A stretch of 64,000 nt of DNA from Ilyomonas sp965277535 (GCA_965277535.1 OZ255825.1:372001-436000), one strand, 5' to 3'; positions 17,557-26,212 are shown, counted from the stretch's first letter. Numbers and translations are program-made. Notes: a model not told the origin generated them from the sequence alone.

Positions 17557-17620
17557 CGTAGCCCGGTATCGCGTGGCGCTTTAAGCGCCAAGGTCGTAGG
17601 TTCGAATCCCACCGCCCCGA
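17552..17620 (+). pseudogene. Broken tRNA-Pro-like copy 2 with UUA anticodon arm
   Basis: It has the D arm, the same replaced anticodon arm TGGCGCTTTAAGCGCCA (anticodon TTA) and an intact 3' acceptor strand CGCCCCG, but the 5' acceptor strand is replaced by the end of the GIY-YIG gene (AAAAATC). The T stem has one mismatch (GTAGG/CCCAC). Spacing across the anticodon arm equals that of the real tRNA-Pro. Confidence 0.75.
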
Positions 17621-17626
17621 CTTAAA

Positions 17627-17656
17627 AACCTCTTCCTCAACAAAGAGGTTTTTTAT
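17627..17656 (+). terminator. Duplicate of the tRNA-Pro terminator
   Basis: AACCTCTT and AAGAGGTT arms followed by a T run. It is nearly identical to 17279-17308 and is part of the duplicated unit. Confidence 0.75.
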
Positions 17657-17666
17657 TTTTATACTC

Positions 17667-17720
17667 ATGTCAACCTATGTTTTTATATTGTTCACTGAAC
17701 GTTTGCAACAATATTATAAA
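17667..17720 (+). pseudogene. Truncated GIY-YIG gene copy
   Basis: The first 17 codons (MSTYVFILFTERLQQYY) match the GIY-YIG gene at 17320. The match is then lost near a small deletion (ACCAAACGATAAC against ACCAATGATATTAC), and the frame ends soon after, overlapping the start of the GH116 gene. It is a remnant of a duplication of the tRNA, terminator and nuclease unit. The promoter and leader of the GH116 gene must lie inside this remnant. Confidence 0.78.
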
Positions 17721-17742
17721 CCAAACGATAACTTACATCGAT

Positions 17743-20439
17743 ATGCAGCCTAATGAAATAAAACGCAGGGCTTTTTTAAAAAATGCAAGTCTCTTTACTG
17801 CAGGATTATTAGCTTCCCGTATGCAGGTGATTGCAGGTCCTTTTTTGCCGGGAGAATTGAATGGACTGAACATTCCAACGGATAAAAAATTGGATCCGGA
17901 ATGGGTTAAATCACTCTACCAAAGAGGAGTTGCAACCACGTATTTTAAAACTAAGAACGAGCTTCAGTACATAGGCATGCCGGTGGGAGGCATTAATTGT
18001 GGTACGGTGTATCTAAGGGGAGATGGACGGTTGTGGCTTTGGGATATTTTTAATAAGAATCAACTGGGGATTGACCCAAAGACTGTAGTATGGGATAACA
18101 ATACCAAAGAAGGGAAAAAATTAACACCGACCGATGGCTCGGCTTATGTAGTTCCTGCTAAAGATATTTTCCCTTTAGAACAAGGCTTTGCTATTAAAAT
18201 TGACTACGCCGGTAAAAGCATTGTCAAAAGGTTAGAAGCAGACGATTGGGAAGAGATCAGCTTTGAAGCCACCTATCCCATTGCTACCATCCGGTATATA
18301 GATGCGCAACTACCGGTAACTATTACATTACAGGTGTATTCGCCGTTCATTGCCTTGGATGAAGAGGCTTCTGGATTACCGGCTACCATTTTTTCTTTCG
18401 ATATCAGCAATACAACTTCAGCACCGGTAAGCGTATCTGTGCTGGGCTGGCTTGAAAATAAATCGGCTCCGGAGTCGGCTAAGCCCGATATACATGAACG
18501 TTTTAATATAGCATCATCTATACATGGCTTTACTAGTGTAGAAGGGGCTGTACGCGCAAAAAATAACACTGCAAGTGACCTTGCCCTGCAACCGGATTAT
18601 GGAACCTTTTGTATTGCAGCATTAGACTCAGAAGCAAAGCCGAATACGGCAATGACTTTGCCTTTGAACGAAAGTGCTTTTGCTCTTTTTTCAAACAAAG
18701 AGGTTGTAATGCCTATAAATCAACAATTAATAGGTGCAGTCATTAGTCAGCACCAACTACCGCAAGGCAAAAGTGTTACTTCTGATTTTATTATTAGCTG
18801 GCATTTTCAAAATCTTGCGTGGAAGGGCATAGAAGGAAAAGGACGCTTTTACAATAACAGATTTAAGTCTGCAGGCGAAGTGTCCCATTATATCCATCAA
18901 AACTTTACAAAGCTATCAACCGAAACCAAACTCTGGAAACAAACCTGGTACGATTCTACTTTACCCTGGTGGTTTTTAGAAAGAACTCTTTTAAACATTT
19001 CAACATTAGCCACTACTACCTGCCAGCAATTTAGCTCAGGCAGGTTTTATGCTATGGAGGGTGTAGGCTGTTGCCCGGGTACTTGTACCCATGTATGGCA
19101 ATATGCACAAGCCGTAGGGCGCGTTTTTCCTGCCATAGAAAGAGATACCCGCGAGAGAGTGGACCTGGGATTGTCTTTCGTAGAAGAAAGCGGCATGATC
19201 TGGTACAGAGGCGAAGCCGCCAAGAGCCCGGCGATAGATGGACAGGCGGGTACTGTTTTGCGCATCTATCGCGAACACCGGATGAGCCCCGATGATGCAT
19301 TTCTAAAAAGAAACTGGACAAATATTAAAAAGGCGGTTCAATACATCATTAACCAGGATAGAAATAAAGATGGCATGGAAGACACGCCCCTGGAAAATAC
19401 CTTAGATGCTGTTTGGGATGGTGAGATTAGCTGGATTGTAGGACTCTGCATAGCCGCTGTAAAAGCGGGCGAAGAGATGGCTATTGAAATGAATGATGCT
19501 TCATTTGCTGCCACCTGTAACAAATATGCAGCAGATGGGCGCAGGAACATGGAAGAAGAACTGTTTAACGGTGAATATTTTATTCATCGCCCTGATAAAG
19601 AGAAAGGAAGAAAGAGGCTGGGTTCTTACAACACTTGCCATATTGACCAGGTGTATGGCCAAAGCTGGGCATTCCAGGCAGGATTGGGCAGAATACTGGA
19701 TGAACAGAAAACAAAAAAAGCATTACAATCTTTGTGGAAATATAATTTCACGCCTGATGTCGGTCCATACATAAAGGAGCATACAGGTGGACGGGCTTAT
19801 GCGCTTGCAGGTGAAGGCGGGATGATTATGAATACAAATCCATTGCATGATGCAAAACCTTATGGTGAAGATGTAACATGGCAGTTGGGATATTTTCATG
19901 AATGTATGAGTGGATTTGAGCACCAGGTTGCATCGCACATGTTGGCAGAAGGCATGACGGATGAAGGCCTGATATTAACAAGAATGATTCACGACCGTTA
20001 TCATGCACGCAAGCGAAATCCTTTTAATGAAATTGAGTGCAGCGACCATTATGCAAGGGCTATGGCCAGTTATGGAACCTTTCTTTCTGCCTGCGGTTTT
20101 GAATATCATGGCCCGAAAGGGTTTATTCGATTTGCACCAAAATGGAACAAAGAAAATTTCAAAGCTCCCTTTGTAACGGCAGAAGGATGGGGAACGTATT
20201 CGCAAACCAAAGAAGGTGATCATCAGGTGCAACATTTACAGGTTAAATATGGCTCTCTAAAGCTGCATGAACTGAGCTTTGAAATAGCTGGTAACAGGAA
20301 AGCATCAGACATTTCTGTCATGATGGGAACACGAGCAATGGCTGCCCTTTTTCAACAAGACGGCTCGTGTGTAGAAATCAATCTGACAAAGCCACTTGAA
20401 ATTCAAAAGGGTCAAACTTTAATGGTTTCAATTGAATAA
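17743..20439 (+). CDS. GH116-family glycosidase (glucosylceramidase-like), Tat-exported
   Basis: An 898-residue glycoside hydrolase of family 116, which includes bacterial beta-glucosidases and the mammalian GBA2 glucosylceramidase. ATG 17743 is chosen because it opens on a twin-arginine-like signal (KRRAFLKNASLFTAGLLAS). An N-terminal beta-sandwich (about 50-380; YIGMPVGGINCGTVYLRGDG) leads into an (alpha/alpha)6 barrel. The barrel has EGVGCCPGTCTHVWQYAQAV (about 439), TLENTLDAVWDG-like residues near 555 that match the acid/base region, and ECSDHYARAMASYG (about 764). It acts outside the cytoplasm on beta-linked glucosides or related sugars; the substrate is not certain. It begins immediately after the duplicated tRNA/nuclease unit, consistent with insertion next to a tRNA locus. 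Confidence 0.9.
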   Translation: MQPNEIKRRAFLKNASLFTAGLLASRMQVIAGPFLPGELNGLNIPTDKKLDPEWVKSLYQRGVATTYFKTKNELQYIGMPVGGINCGTVYLRGDGRLWLWDIFNKNQLGIDPKTVVWDNNTKEGKKLTPTDGSAYVVPAKDIFPLEQGFAIKIDYAGKSIVKRLEADDWEEISFEATYPIATIRYIDAQLPVTITLQVYSPFIALDEEASGLPATIFSFDISNTTSAPVSVSVLGWLENKSAPESAKPDIHERFNIASSIHGFTSVEGAVRAKNNTASDLALQPDYGTFCIAALDSEAKPNTAMTLPLNESAFALFSNKEVVMPINQQLIGAVISQHQLPQGKSVTSDFIISWHFQNLAWKGIEGKGRFYNNRFKSAGEVSHYIHQNFTKLSTETKLWKQTWYDSTLPWWFLERTLLNISTLATTTCQQFSSGRFYAMEGVGCCPGTCTHVWQYAQAVGRVFPAIERDTRERVDLGLSFVEESGMIWYRGEAAKSPAIDGQAGTVLRIYREHRMSPDDAFLKRNWTNIKKAVQYIINQDRNKDGMEDTPLENTLDAVWDGEISWIVGLCIAAVKAGEEMAIEMNDASFAATCNKYAADGRRNMEEELFNGEYFIHRPDKEKGRKRLGSYNTCHIDQVYGQSWAFQAGLGRILDEQKTKKALQSLWKYNFTPDVGPYIKEHTGGRAYALAGEGGMIMNTNPLHDAKPYGEDVTWQLGYFHECMSGFEHQVASHMLAEGMTDEGLILTRMIHDRYHARKRNPFNEIECSDHYARAMASYGTFLSACGFEYHGPKGFIRFAPKWNKENFKAPFVTAEGWGTYSQTKEGDHQVQHLQVKYGSLKLHELSFEIAGNRKASDISVMMGTRAMAALFQQDGSCVEINLTKPLEIQKGQTLMVSIE

Positions 20440-20886
20440 GAAGTATAATAATGGCAAAAACAAAAGTAAAGAGGCAGTAAAGAAAGCTTACTTATACTTC
20501 CTTCTTTTTGTAATAAAATTATGGCTGCCGGAGGGCAGATGCGGCATCTCAGTTTGAAACAAAGCCTGCTCGTCATTCCGCAAGACCTGTCCCGACAAGT
20601 CGGGATGCCCTCAACACGATGACAGAAATGATAATCAAATTATCGAGGGCTTTGTGCGGATTCTGATGACTGAATATTAATGAGGTTGAAATGAAATGAA
20701 GTTATTTACAACATAATAACTTGTTTAAACTATGAAGAGCAGATTCCGCACAAAGCCCTCGCAGTTACGATGAAACTGCATGTTCGTGTTGAGGGCATTT
20801 GCGGAATGACGCTATCATCAACCTATTTTCAAATTGAGACTATACTTCTGTTTACCTTAATATCAACCTTTATAATTCACCTCACA
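20440..20886. repeat. Gene-free stretch with a large inverted repeat
   Basis: The left part (20571-20660) and right part (20735-20816) are inverted copies: CGTCATTCCGCAA ... ATGCCCTCAACACGA ... CGAGGGCTTTGTGCGGA on the left, with the matching complements on the right. The left arm carries an extra 21-base insert that is itself a small hairpin (CCCGACAAGTCGGG). The central loop is about 75 bases. It looks like a MITE or REP-type element. An in-frame N-terminal extension of the next gene would translate the right arm and is rejected. Confidence 0.75.
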
Positions 20887-21381
20887 ATGATAGCCATTAC
20901 AAAAGATAAAATTGTAGGTATTGATTACGAGATAAAAGACAATACCGGAAATACAATAGACAGTAACCAAGGGTTTGCACCGCTCCAATATCTGCATGGA
21001 GCCAATAATATTTTACCTGCATTGGAAGATGAACTGCAAGGGCTAACGATTGATGAAGAAAAAGAGGTACCACTGATGCCTTCGCAAACGTATGGCGAAT
21101 ATGACGCTACGCTTGTTTACCAGGCGGATATTAAAGAGCTAAAAGAAAACGGGCAACAATTACAGGAAGGCTCTATTGTAGAAATGGAAGGAAAAGAGTG
21201 GATGATTACAGCCATTAAAGGAGGCAAAGTAAGTTTGGATGGCAACCATTTACTGGCTAGCAAAACACTAAGTTACCATGTTAAAGTAATTACCATACGG
21301 GCAGCCACAGAAGAAGAAATAACGCTTGGCTATCCCCTAACACCTCAAGTAAGAACTTGTGGGCCGGGTTGCAATTGCTAA
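20887..21381 (+). CDS. FKBP-type peptidyl-prolyl isomerase, SlyD-like
   Basis: A 164-residue cytosolic prolyl isomerase of the SlyD branch. ATG 20887 gives MIAITKDKIVGIDYEIKDN, the normal SlyD opening. GFAPLQYLHGANNILPALED is the FKBP half-site, an insert-in-flap domain follows (about 70-125), and the fold closes with YHVKVITIRAAT. The C terminus CGPGCNC is a short cysteine-rich tail that recalls the metal-binding tail of SlyD, though with few histidines. Such proteins help folding and metal supply. It stands alone between repeat DNA and an SGNH hydrolase gene. Confidence 0.87.
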   Translation: MIAITKDKIVGIDYEIKDNTGNTIDSNQGFAPLQYLHGANNILPALEDELQGLTIDEEKEVPLMPSQTYGEYDATLVYQADIKELKENGQQLQEGSIVEMEGKEWMITAIKGGKVSLDGNHLLASKTLSYHVKVITIRAATEEEITLGYPLTPQVRTCGPGCNC

Positions 21382-21483
21382 TGCAATTGGTATAGGAGAA
21401 TAAAGAAACGAGATAACTCACTTTTATTCTTCTTCATAAATACCAGCAAAAACAAACGGCCTATTTTTATAGAATCTTTCCGT

Positions 21484-22314
21484 ATGAAAAAGATAGTTGC
21501 ACTCATTTCAATCATTACGCTTCTCACCTCGTTCTCACCAAAGAAAATAGTATGGGTTGCCATTGGCGATTCAATTACGTATTTGAACAATCATTTGGAT
21601 GAAACCGGCTACCGGCTGCACAAAGGTTATCTGACAAGAGTAGTTGAACAATTGCCCAATCTACAATATATCAACCAGGGGCACAACGGCTGGACATCCG
21701 GCGGCATTGCGGCTGCCATTGACAGTTTGGGCATCCTTAAGGCAGAGGTGTATTCTGTTTTCTTAGGCACTAACGATTGGTGGCAGGGACGACAGATTGG
21801 TTCGCTTGCCGATTACATTCAGAACACGGGCAACAACACGGTGTATGGTTCTTTCCGCATTATCATCAACAAAATCAAATCATTAAACAGGAATGCAAAA
21901 ATCATCCTGATCACACCCCTGCAGCGTACCGATTTTGTGTACCTTACCGATAAGCACAACAATGCGTATAGTTCTTATAAAGAAAAAGGGGGCCAGTCAC
22001 TGGCAGCCTTTGCTGCTGCTATTGATAGCATTGCACAATACGAAGGGTGTAAGGTAGTTGATCTGTATAACAAGAGCGGAATCACGGTAAGCAATGCAGT
22101 TAGGTACAAACGGTTGAAAGATGAGCAAACAGGTGCCTATAAAAACTATGCGTATCCTGCCTACACATCCATTCCGTTCAATGCCGATAGCGATGACTAT
22201 CCTTACCCTGCCGATGCCATCGGTACCACTTACGATGGGTTGCATCCTTCCGATAAAGGTTGTTCTATCATCGCCGCCATGTTGGTAAAAGTGTTGAAAC
22301 AATATTGTTACTGA
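21484..22314 (+). CDS. Exported SGNH/GDSL hydrolase
   Basis: A 276-residue exported esterase-like protein. The signal peptide covers residues about 1-18 (MKKIVALISIITLLTSFS). The four SGNH blocks are present: block I AIGDSITY (catalytic Ser), block II GHNGWTSGG (Gly), block III LGTNDWW (Asn) and block V DGLHPSDKG (Asp and His). It probably removes acyl or acetyl groups from carbohydrates. A GH116 gene lies two genes upstream, so a shared role in glycan breakdown is possible but unproven. GCAAAAACAAAC occurs 28 bases upstream of its start. Confidence 0.88.
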   Translation: MKKIVALISIITLLTSFSPKKIVWVAIGDSITYLNNHLDETGYRLHKGYLTRVVEQLPNLQYINQGHNGWTSGGIAAAIDSLGILKAEVYSVFLGTNDWWQGRQIGSLADYIQNTGNNTVYGSFRIIINKIKSLNRNAKIILITPLQRTDFVYLTDKHNNAYSSYKEKGGQSLAAFAAAIDSIAQYEGCKVVDLYNKSGITVSNAVRYKRLKDEQTGAYKNYAYPAYTSIPFNADSDDYPYPADAIGTTYDGLHPSDKGCSIIAAMLVKVLKQYCY

Positions 22315-22736
22315 TTGTGCAGATACGCTTATAAAACTTAATCTTTCTTGCCCGGCTTAGTCCTCTCTTGCTTTCGTTGCACTGCCATAGAATCGCTGGT
22401 TTATGATGTTCCTCATGGTGTGCTTTGTTGGTAAGGGTTTTATATATCTTTTTGGACGAGGAAATGATTTCTATGCAGGAGCTTATTTACCGCGGGGTCT
22501 CATTCTACTGCGCAAAGCCTAACTATAAAGACCCCGCTGCGACAGAAATTACTGTGTGTTTAATTACAACATGCATGTACTTTGATTTCAAAACTATTTA
22601 ACGGCTGTGCTTTGAACCAATCCTGAAAGGATTGCATATTTATAGCATCATGGTAATTACGTTTTGTTCGACCCTTTTAGGGTCGTATGTGGATGTTCTC
22701 TTTCATTTCTATAAACATGTGACCCCTTTGGGGTCT
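22315..22736. repeat. Gene-free stretch with three REP-like hairpins
   Basis: Hairpins with three-base loops: AATCCT/AGGATT at 22619-22633 with tail GCATATTTATAG, CGACCCT/AGGGTCG at 22669-22685, and GACCCC/GGGGTC at 22721-22735 preceded by CTATAAACAT. The last ends one base before the hsdS stop codon. A separate inverted pair GCGGGGTCT (22492) and AGACCCCGC (22529) encloses 28 bases. Nothing coding is evident. Confidence 0.7.
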
Positions 22737-24119
22737 TTATTCCTCCGCTACCATACTTACTATATCTTCCACCTCATACAGTTTTCCCTTTCCTTCAAAC
22801 GCCTCTCTTAACACACTTCCTAACAACTGCTGTGCATATTGGCCGCTTTGTTGTACCTGTGCTTCTAATGTGCTTAATTGCTGTTGTAGTTGTTGTACTT
22901 TGGCTACGATGCGTTGTTGTTCGGGAAGTGGAGGAAGGGGAAACATCAAATTTGTAAGTTGAGTTTTATTTATGGATGCAAGGTTGGTGGTTTGTTTTGA
23001 ATAACTTTCAAAATACCTTCTTGCAATAGGGCTATTTAAATACATTTCACTCCAAAGATTAGATATAGCTCCATAAAACCGCAATCTAAAAATATGATTC
23101 TGATGAATACATGGACTGATTTCATTATTCCAAATTCCACATCTTCCAACTTTATCCCAATCTCCACCTTCGATCATGCATAAATCTCCATCTTCAAGAT
23201 TATACTTTTCAATCTCTGATTTTGTAACTTGTATCGTTTTTACATGTGTTACATCAATGTATCCTCTCTGAACATTAGCAACTCTTAAATAGGGAACTTC
23301 AAACAAATCTTCCTTATAAACTTTACCAAGAGTAACCCCACTTCTTAAATCTATTACCTCTCCCAACCTACACCAAACCCATCCTTCCGGTAAGGCAAAA
23401 GGTATTTCATCTTCTGTTATAGGTGGTAATTCTTTTTCTTTCTTAAGCTTGCCTTCTTTTATTAGTTTTTGTTTTTCGGCTTTTATGCGTTGTAGTAGTT
23501 CTGTTGCAGGTTCGTCCTTTGGGTTTTGTTTTGTGAGTTTTCCTTGTACAGCTTCCTGTAATATCGTTTGCCGGAGAAGTTGGAGATCGGTTTGTTGTTG
23601 GTCGAGTTCTTTTTGTAAACCTTGAAATCTTAACTGGAAATTGTTTAAGCGAAAAACAATTTCTTCTTGCTCTACAATTGGAGGAAAAGGAATTTCGATT
23701 TCTAATAATTGTTTTTCATGGATAGCCTTCTGTGCAGAACCAGTCGGAACAAGCTTATTTACTTCATTTTTAAATGTAGGTGATTTAATTATAAAATTAA
23801 GATAATCGACATTAATGTGTTCAATAGAAAACATCGGCATATTTTCAGTTACGATACATCCATCAACTTCTAATGGCGCAACACCTATACCACCATCTTG
23901 AACACCTTGTCTAATGAACAAGAGTGTATAGGGATACTTCTTTAGATCTATTAAGAACTGTCTTTTTCTACCAATTTCACTTCCTATCTTTTCACCTCGA
24001 AAACACACTCCATCATATTTTGATATTGTAACTTGTTTATATGATACATCATTTTGAACCCAATGTTCAATCCGGTATTGCTTTAAAATGTTACCCAACT
24101 TTACTTTCTTCCAACTCAT
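22737..24119 (-). CDS. hsdS: Type I restriction-modification specificity subunit HsdS
   Basis: HsdS sets the DNA recognition site of the type I methyltransferase and restriction complex. The 460-residue protein has two target-recognition domains: the first about residues 1-155 (MSWKKVKLGNILKQYRIEHW), the second about 245-395 (LPEGWVWCRLGEVIDLRSGV). Each is followed by a long conserved helix (FPPIVEQEEIVFRLNNFQ near 155 and LPPLPEQQRIVAKVQQLQQQ near 400). The recognised site should be bipartite but cannot be predicted here. It is the last gene of the minus-strand operon, 113 bases after hsdM. A REP-like hairpin touches its stop codon. Confidence 0.95.
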   Translation of the reverse strand: MSWKKVKLGNILKQYRIEHWVQNDVSYKQVTISKYDGVCFRGEKIGSEIGRKRQFLIDLKKYPYTLLFIRQGVQDGGIGVAPLEVDGCIVTENMPMFSIEHINVDYLNFIIKSPTFKNEVNKLVPTGSAQKAIHEKQLLEIEIPFPPIVEQEEIVFRLNNFQLRFQGLQKELDQQQTDLQLLRQTILQEAVQGKLTKQNPKDEPATELLQRIKAEKQKLIKEGKLKKEKELPPITEDEIPFALPEGWVWCRLGEVIDLRSGVTLGKVYKEDLFEVPYLRVANVQRGYIDVTHVKTIQVTKSEIEKYNLEDGDLCMIEGGDWDKVGRCGIWNNEISPCIHQNHIFRLRFYGAISNLWSEMYLNSPIARRYFESYSKQTTNLASINKTQLTNLMFPLPPLPEQQRIVAKVQQLQQQLSTLEAQVQQSGQYAQQLLGSVLREAFEGKGKLYEVEDIVSMVAEE

Positions 24120-24232
24120 TGTTCTTGGTTGTAATGTAATTCAATTGATACGACTCCCTTAGAGTCGGCCTCATAACTACTGTGTATGTGTTATCAATAT
24201 GTGACCCTTTTAGGGTCGCTCGTCTTATTAGG
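24120..24232. repeat. hsdM-hsdS spacer with two REP-like hairpins
   Basis: CGACTC/GAGTCG (24151-24167) and GACCCT-TTT-AGGGTC (24203-24217) form short stems. They belong to the same family as the larger array at 25685-26212. Confidence 0.7.
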
Positions 24233-25684
24233 TTATGTTAGCAATTCTTCTTGTAAGCCTTTCAACAATTCATTGCTTTTGGCGAAGGATTGATGGAGCA
24301 AATGAACTAACTCATCACTTGTATATTGATGGCTTTCTTCCTTACCGTTTGGATTCTTACTATCAAAATTATAATTCCTCTTTTTCAGTTCTTCCACACT
24401 TACTTTCCAGGCATACTCATTCTCTTCCCTGTTATGCCACCATTCTTTTTCCAAATCAAATTCTTTACTACTGATCGGTTTGGTTTTGTTGTAATTCTTT
24501 ACACCATCGGGGTAAGGATGCTCAAAATACCAAACCTCTTTTGTAGGCTCGCCTTTGGTAAAGAACAGCAGGTTTGTTTTAATGCCGGTATAAGGGGCAA
24601 ACACACCATTTGGCAACCTTACAATGGTATGCAGGTTACACTTCTCCAGCAGTGTTTCTTTTATACGCGTGGCTACTCCTTCGCCAAACAAAAAACCATC
24701 TGGCAACACCACGCCACAACGCCCGCCATCCTTCAGTAGTTGTATTATCAATGCAAGAAAGAGATTGGCGGTTTCTCTTGTACGAAACTGGGCAGGAAAA
24801 TTCTTTTCTACGCCATCTTCTTCCATACCGCCAAAAGGTGGGTTGGTAACAATTACATCTACACGACGGGCACTAAACTCTATAAAACTATAGGTAAGCA
24901 AATTGTCGTGCTCTATTGCAGGCACTTCTATGCCATGCAGTATCATATTGGTAGTGGCCAGCATGTGCGGTAAAGGCTTTTTCTCCACACCCTGAATACT
25001 GTTTTGCAACTTGTCACGCTCAGGCAATGTTTTTACCTTCTCGTGCTTTTGAATGTACTCTACCACATTGGTAAGAAAGCCCCCTGTGCCACAAGCCGGG
25101 TCTAATACACGCTCACCCAACTTCGGGGCTACCATCTCTACAATAAACTGTGTTACCGGCCGGGGTGTATAAAATTCACCGGCATTACCTGCACTTTGCA
25201 AATCGCGCAATATCTGTTCGTAAATATCATTGAAAGCATGGCGTTCCGATTGCGAGCTAAGATTGATGTCTTTGTTGATTTTATTAATCACCTGCCGCAG
25301 CAAAGTGCCGCTCTTCATGTAGTTGTAACTGTCGGTAAATATATCACGTACGATCTTCGCTGTATCGCGGTTGTTCTGCAGCTTTAATTCTTTTAAGCGA
25401 GGGAACAGAGAATTGTTTACAAAGCCTAACAATTCATCTCCTGTCATTCCTTCTTCATCTGCCGCCCAACTGCGCCAGCGCAAATCTTTTGGAATGGGCG
25501 ATTTATAATCTTCTGTTGTTACTTCCCAATCGTTTTCTCTTTCATCGAAGATTTTTAAAAAGAGCATCCAGCCTAATTGAGAGATGCGTTGTGCATCGCC
25601 ATCTACATCTGCGTCTTTGCGCATGATGTCCTGGATAGATTTTATGGTAGAAGTGAGGTTAGACATGTGTTTGTTTTTTTCCAT
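24233..25684 (-). CDS. hsdM: Type I restriction-modification methyltransferase HsdM
   Basis: HsdM is the N6-adenine methyltransferase subunit. The 483-residue protein has an N-terminal helical HsdM domain (about 10-140), the SAM-binding motif VLDPACGTGGFLTNVV (about 190) and the catalytic NPPF motif (VIVTNPPFGGMEEDG, about 280). PNGVFAPYTGIKTNLLFF is also typical. Start: ATG 25684, giving MEKNKHMSNLTSTIKSIQDI; MSNL seven codons later is also possible. It lies between an array of REP-like hairpins upstream and hsdS downstream. HsdM and HsdS alone methylate; with HsdR the complex restricts. Confidence 0.95.
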   Translation of the reverse strand: MEKNKHMSNLTSTIKSIQDIMRKDADVDGDAQRISQLGWMLFLKIFDERENDWEVTTEDYKSPIPKDLRWRSWAADEEGMTGDELLGFVNNSLFPRLKELKLQNNRDTAKIVRDIFTDSYNYMKSGTLLRQVINKINKDINLSSQSERHAFNDIYEQILRDLQSAGNAGEFYTPRPVTQFIVEMVAPKLGERVLDPACGTGGFLTNVVEYIQKHEKVKTLPERDKLQNSIQGVEKKPLPHMLATTNMILHGIEVPAIEHDNLLTYSFIEFSARRVDVIVTNPPFGGMEEDGVEKNFPAQFRTRETANLFLALIIQLLKDGGRCGVVLPDGFLFGEGVATRIKETLLEKCNLHTIVRLPNGVFAPYTGIKTNLLFFTKGEPTKEVWYFEHPYPDGVKNYNKTKPISSKEFDLEKEWWHNREENEYAWKVSVEELKKRNYNFDSKNPNGKEESHQYTSDELVHLLHQSFAKSNELLKGLQEELLT

Positions 25685-26212
25685 CCCAACGGAATGATAT
25701 GTTTATAGCCATTGATAATGTTGTTGTGTTGTTCGACCCCCTGCGGGGTCAAATGTGTATAGTAATAACAATTCATCGTATCATTCGACCCCCTTGGGGT
25801 CATATTTCTTGTTGCCTGTTGCTTTCTATAAACGTTGGATGCCGCTGGCATCGCAATTTATGTTGTCCTCAATCTCGACGGGATTGCATGTTTATAAAAA
25901 CAATCTTTCTCATGTTATCATTCGACCCCTTCGGGGTCGTATTTATTATTTGCATGATCTTCTATAAATATGGGATGCCATTGGCATCTTCATGTCTTGT
26001 TGTAATCCCAACGGGATTGCATGTTTATAGCATGATCTTCTATAAATATGGGATGCCGTTGGCATCCTTCTTTTGTTTGAGGTTCCATTCCGGAGGAATG
26101 GTATGTTTATAACAATCATCGCTTCTTTTGTTTGTGCGACCCCGTCGGGGTCGTATTAATTATCATTCCTAATCGTCTATAAACGTTGGATGCCGCTGGC
26201 ATCCTGCTTTGT
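25685..26212. repeat. Array of 12 REP-like hairpins with covarying stems
   Basis: A dense array sits between the transposase and hsdM genes. Stem pairs and positions: ATCCC/GGAAT 25684 (imperfect), GACCCC/GGGGTC 25735 and 25787, GATGCC/GGCATC 25838, AATCTC/GGGATT 25871, CGACCCC/GGGGTCG 25923, GATGCC/GGCATC 25974, AATCCC/GGGATT 26004, GGATGCC/GGCATCC 26051, CATTCC/GGAATG 26086, CGACCCC/GGGGTCG 26137, GGATGCC/GGCATCC 26188. Loops are usually three bases. Many carry one conserved flank, TATGTTTATAG or its complement CTATAAAYRT. The stem sequence varies but both sides change together, which shows that the fold is what is kept. Spacing is irregular and there are no spacers of equal length, so it is not CRISPR. 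Confidence 0.88.

Noticed and set aside
17552..17620. Functional suppressor tRNA (UUA)
   Set aside because: The anticodon arm is right, but the 5' acceptor strand is missing in this copy and the 3' strand in the other, so neither should be charged.
22491..22537. Terminator from the GCGGGGTCT/AGACCCCGC pair
   Set aside because: The 28-base loop is long and no T run follows, so I list it only as an inverted pair.
25699..26112. 137-residue open frame within the hairpin array
   Set aside because: Its translation is made of the repeated hairpin words (FDPLRG, GMPLAS) and reflects the repeats, not a protein.
25685..26212. CRISPR array
   Set aside because: The hairpins differ in stem sequence, have irregular spacing of about 20-50 bases, no unique spacers of constant length and no cas genes nearby.
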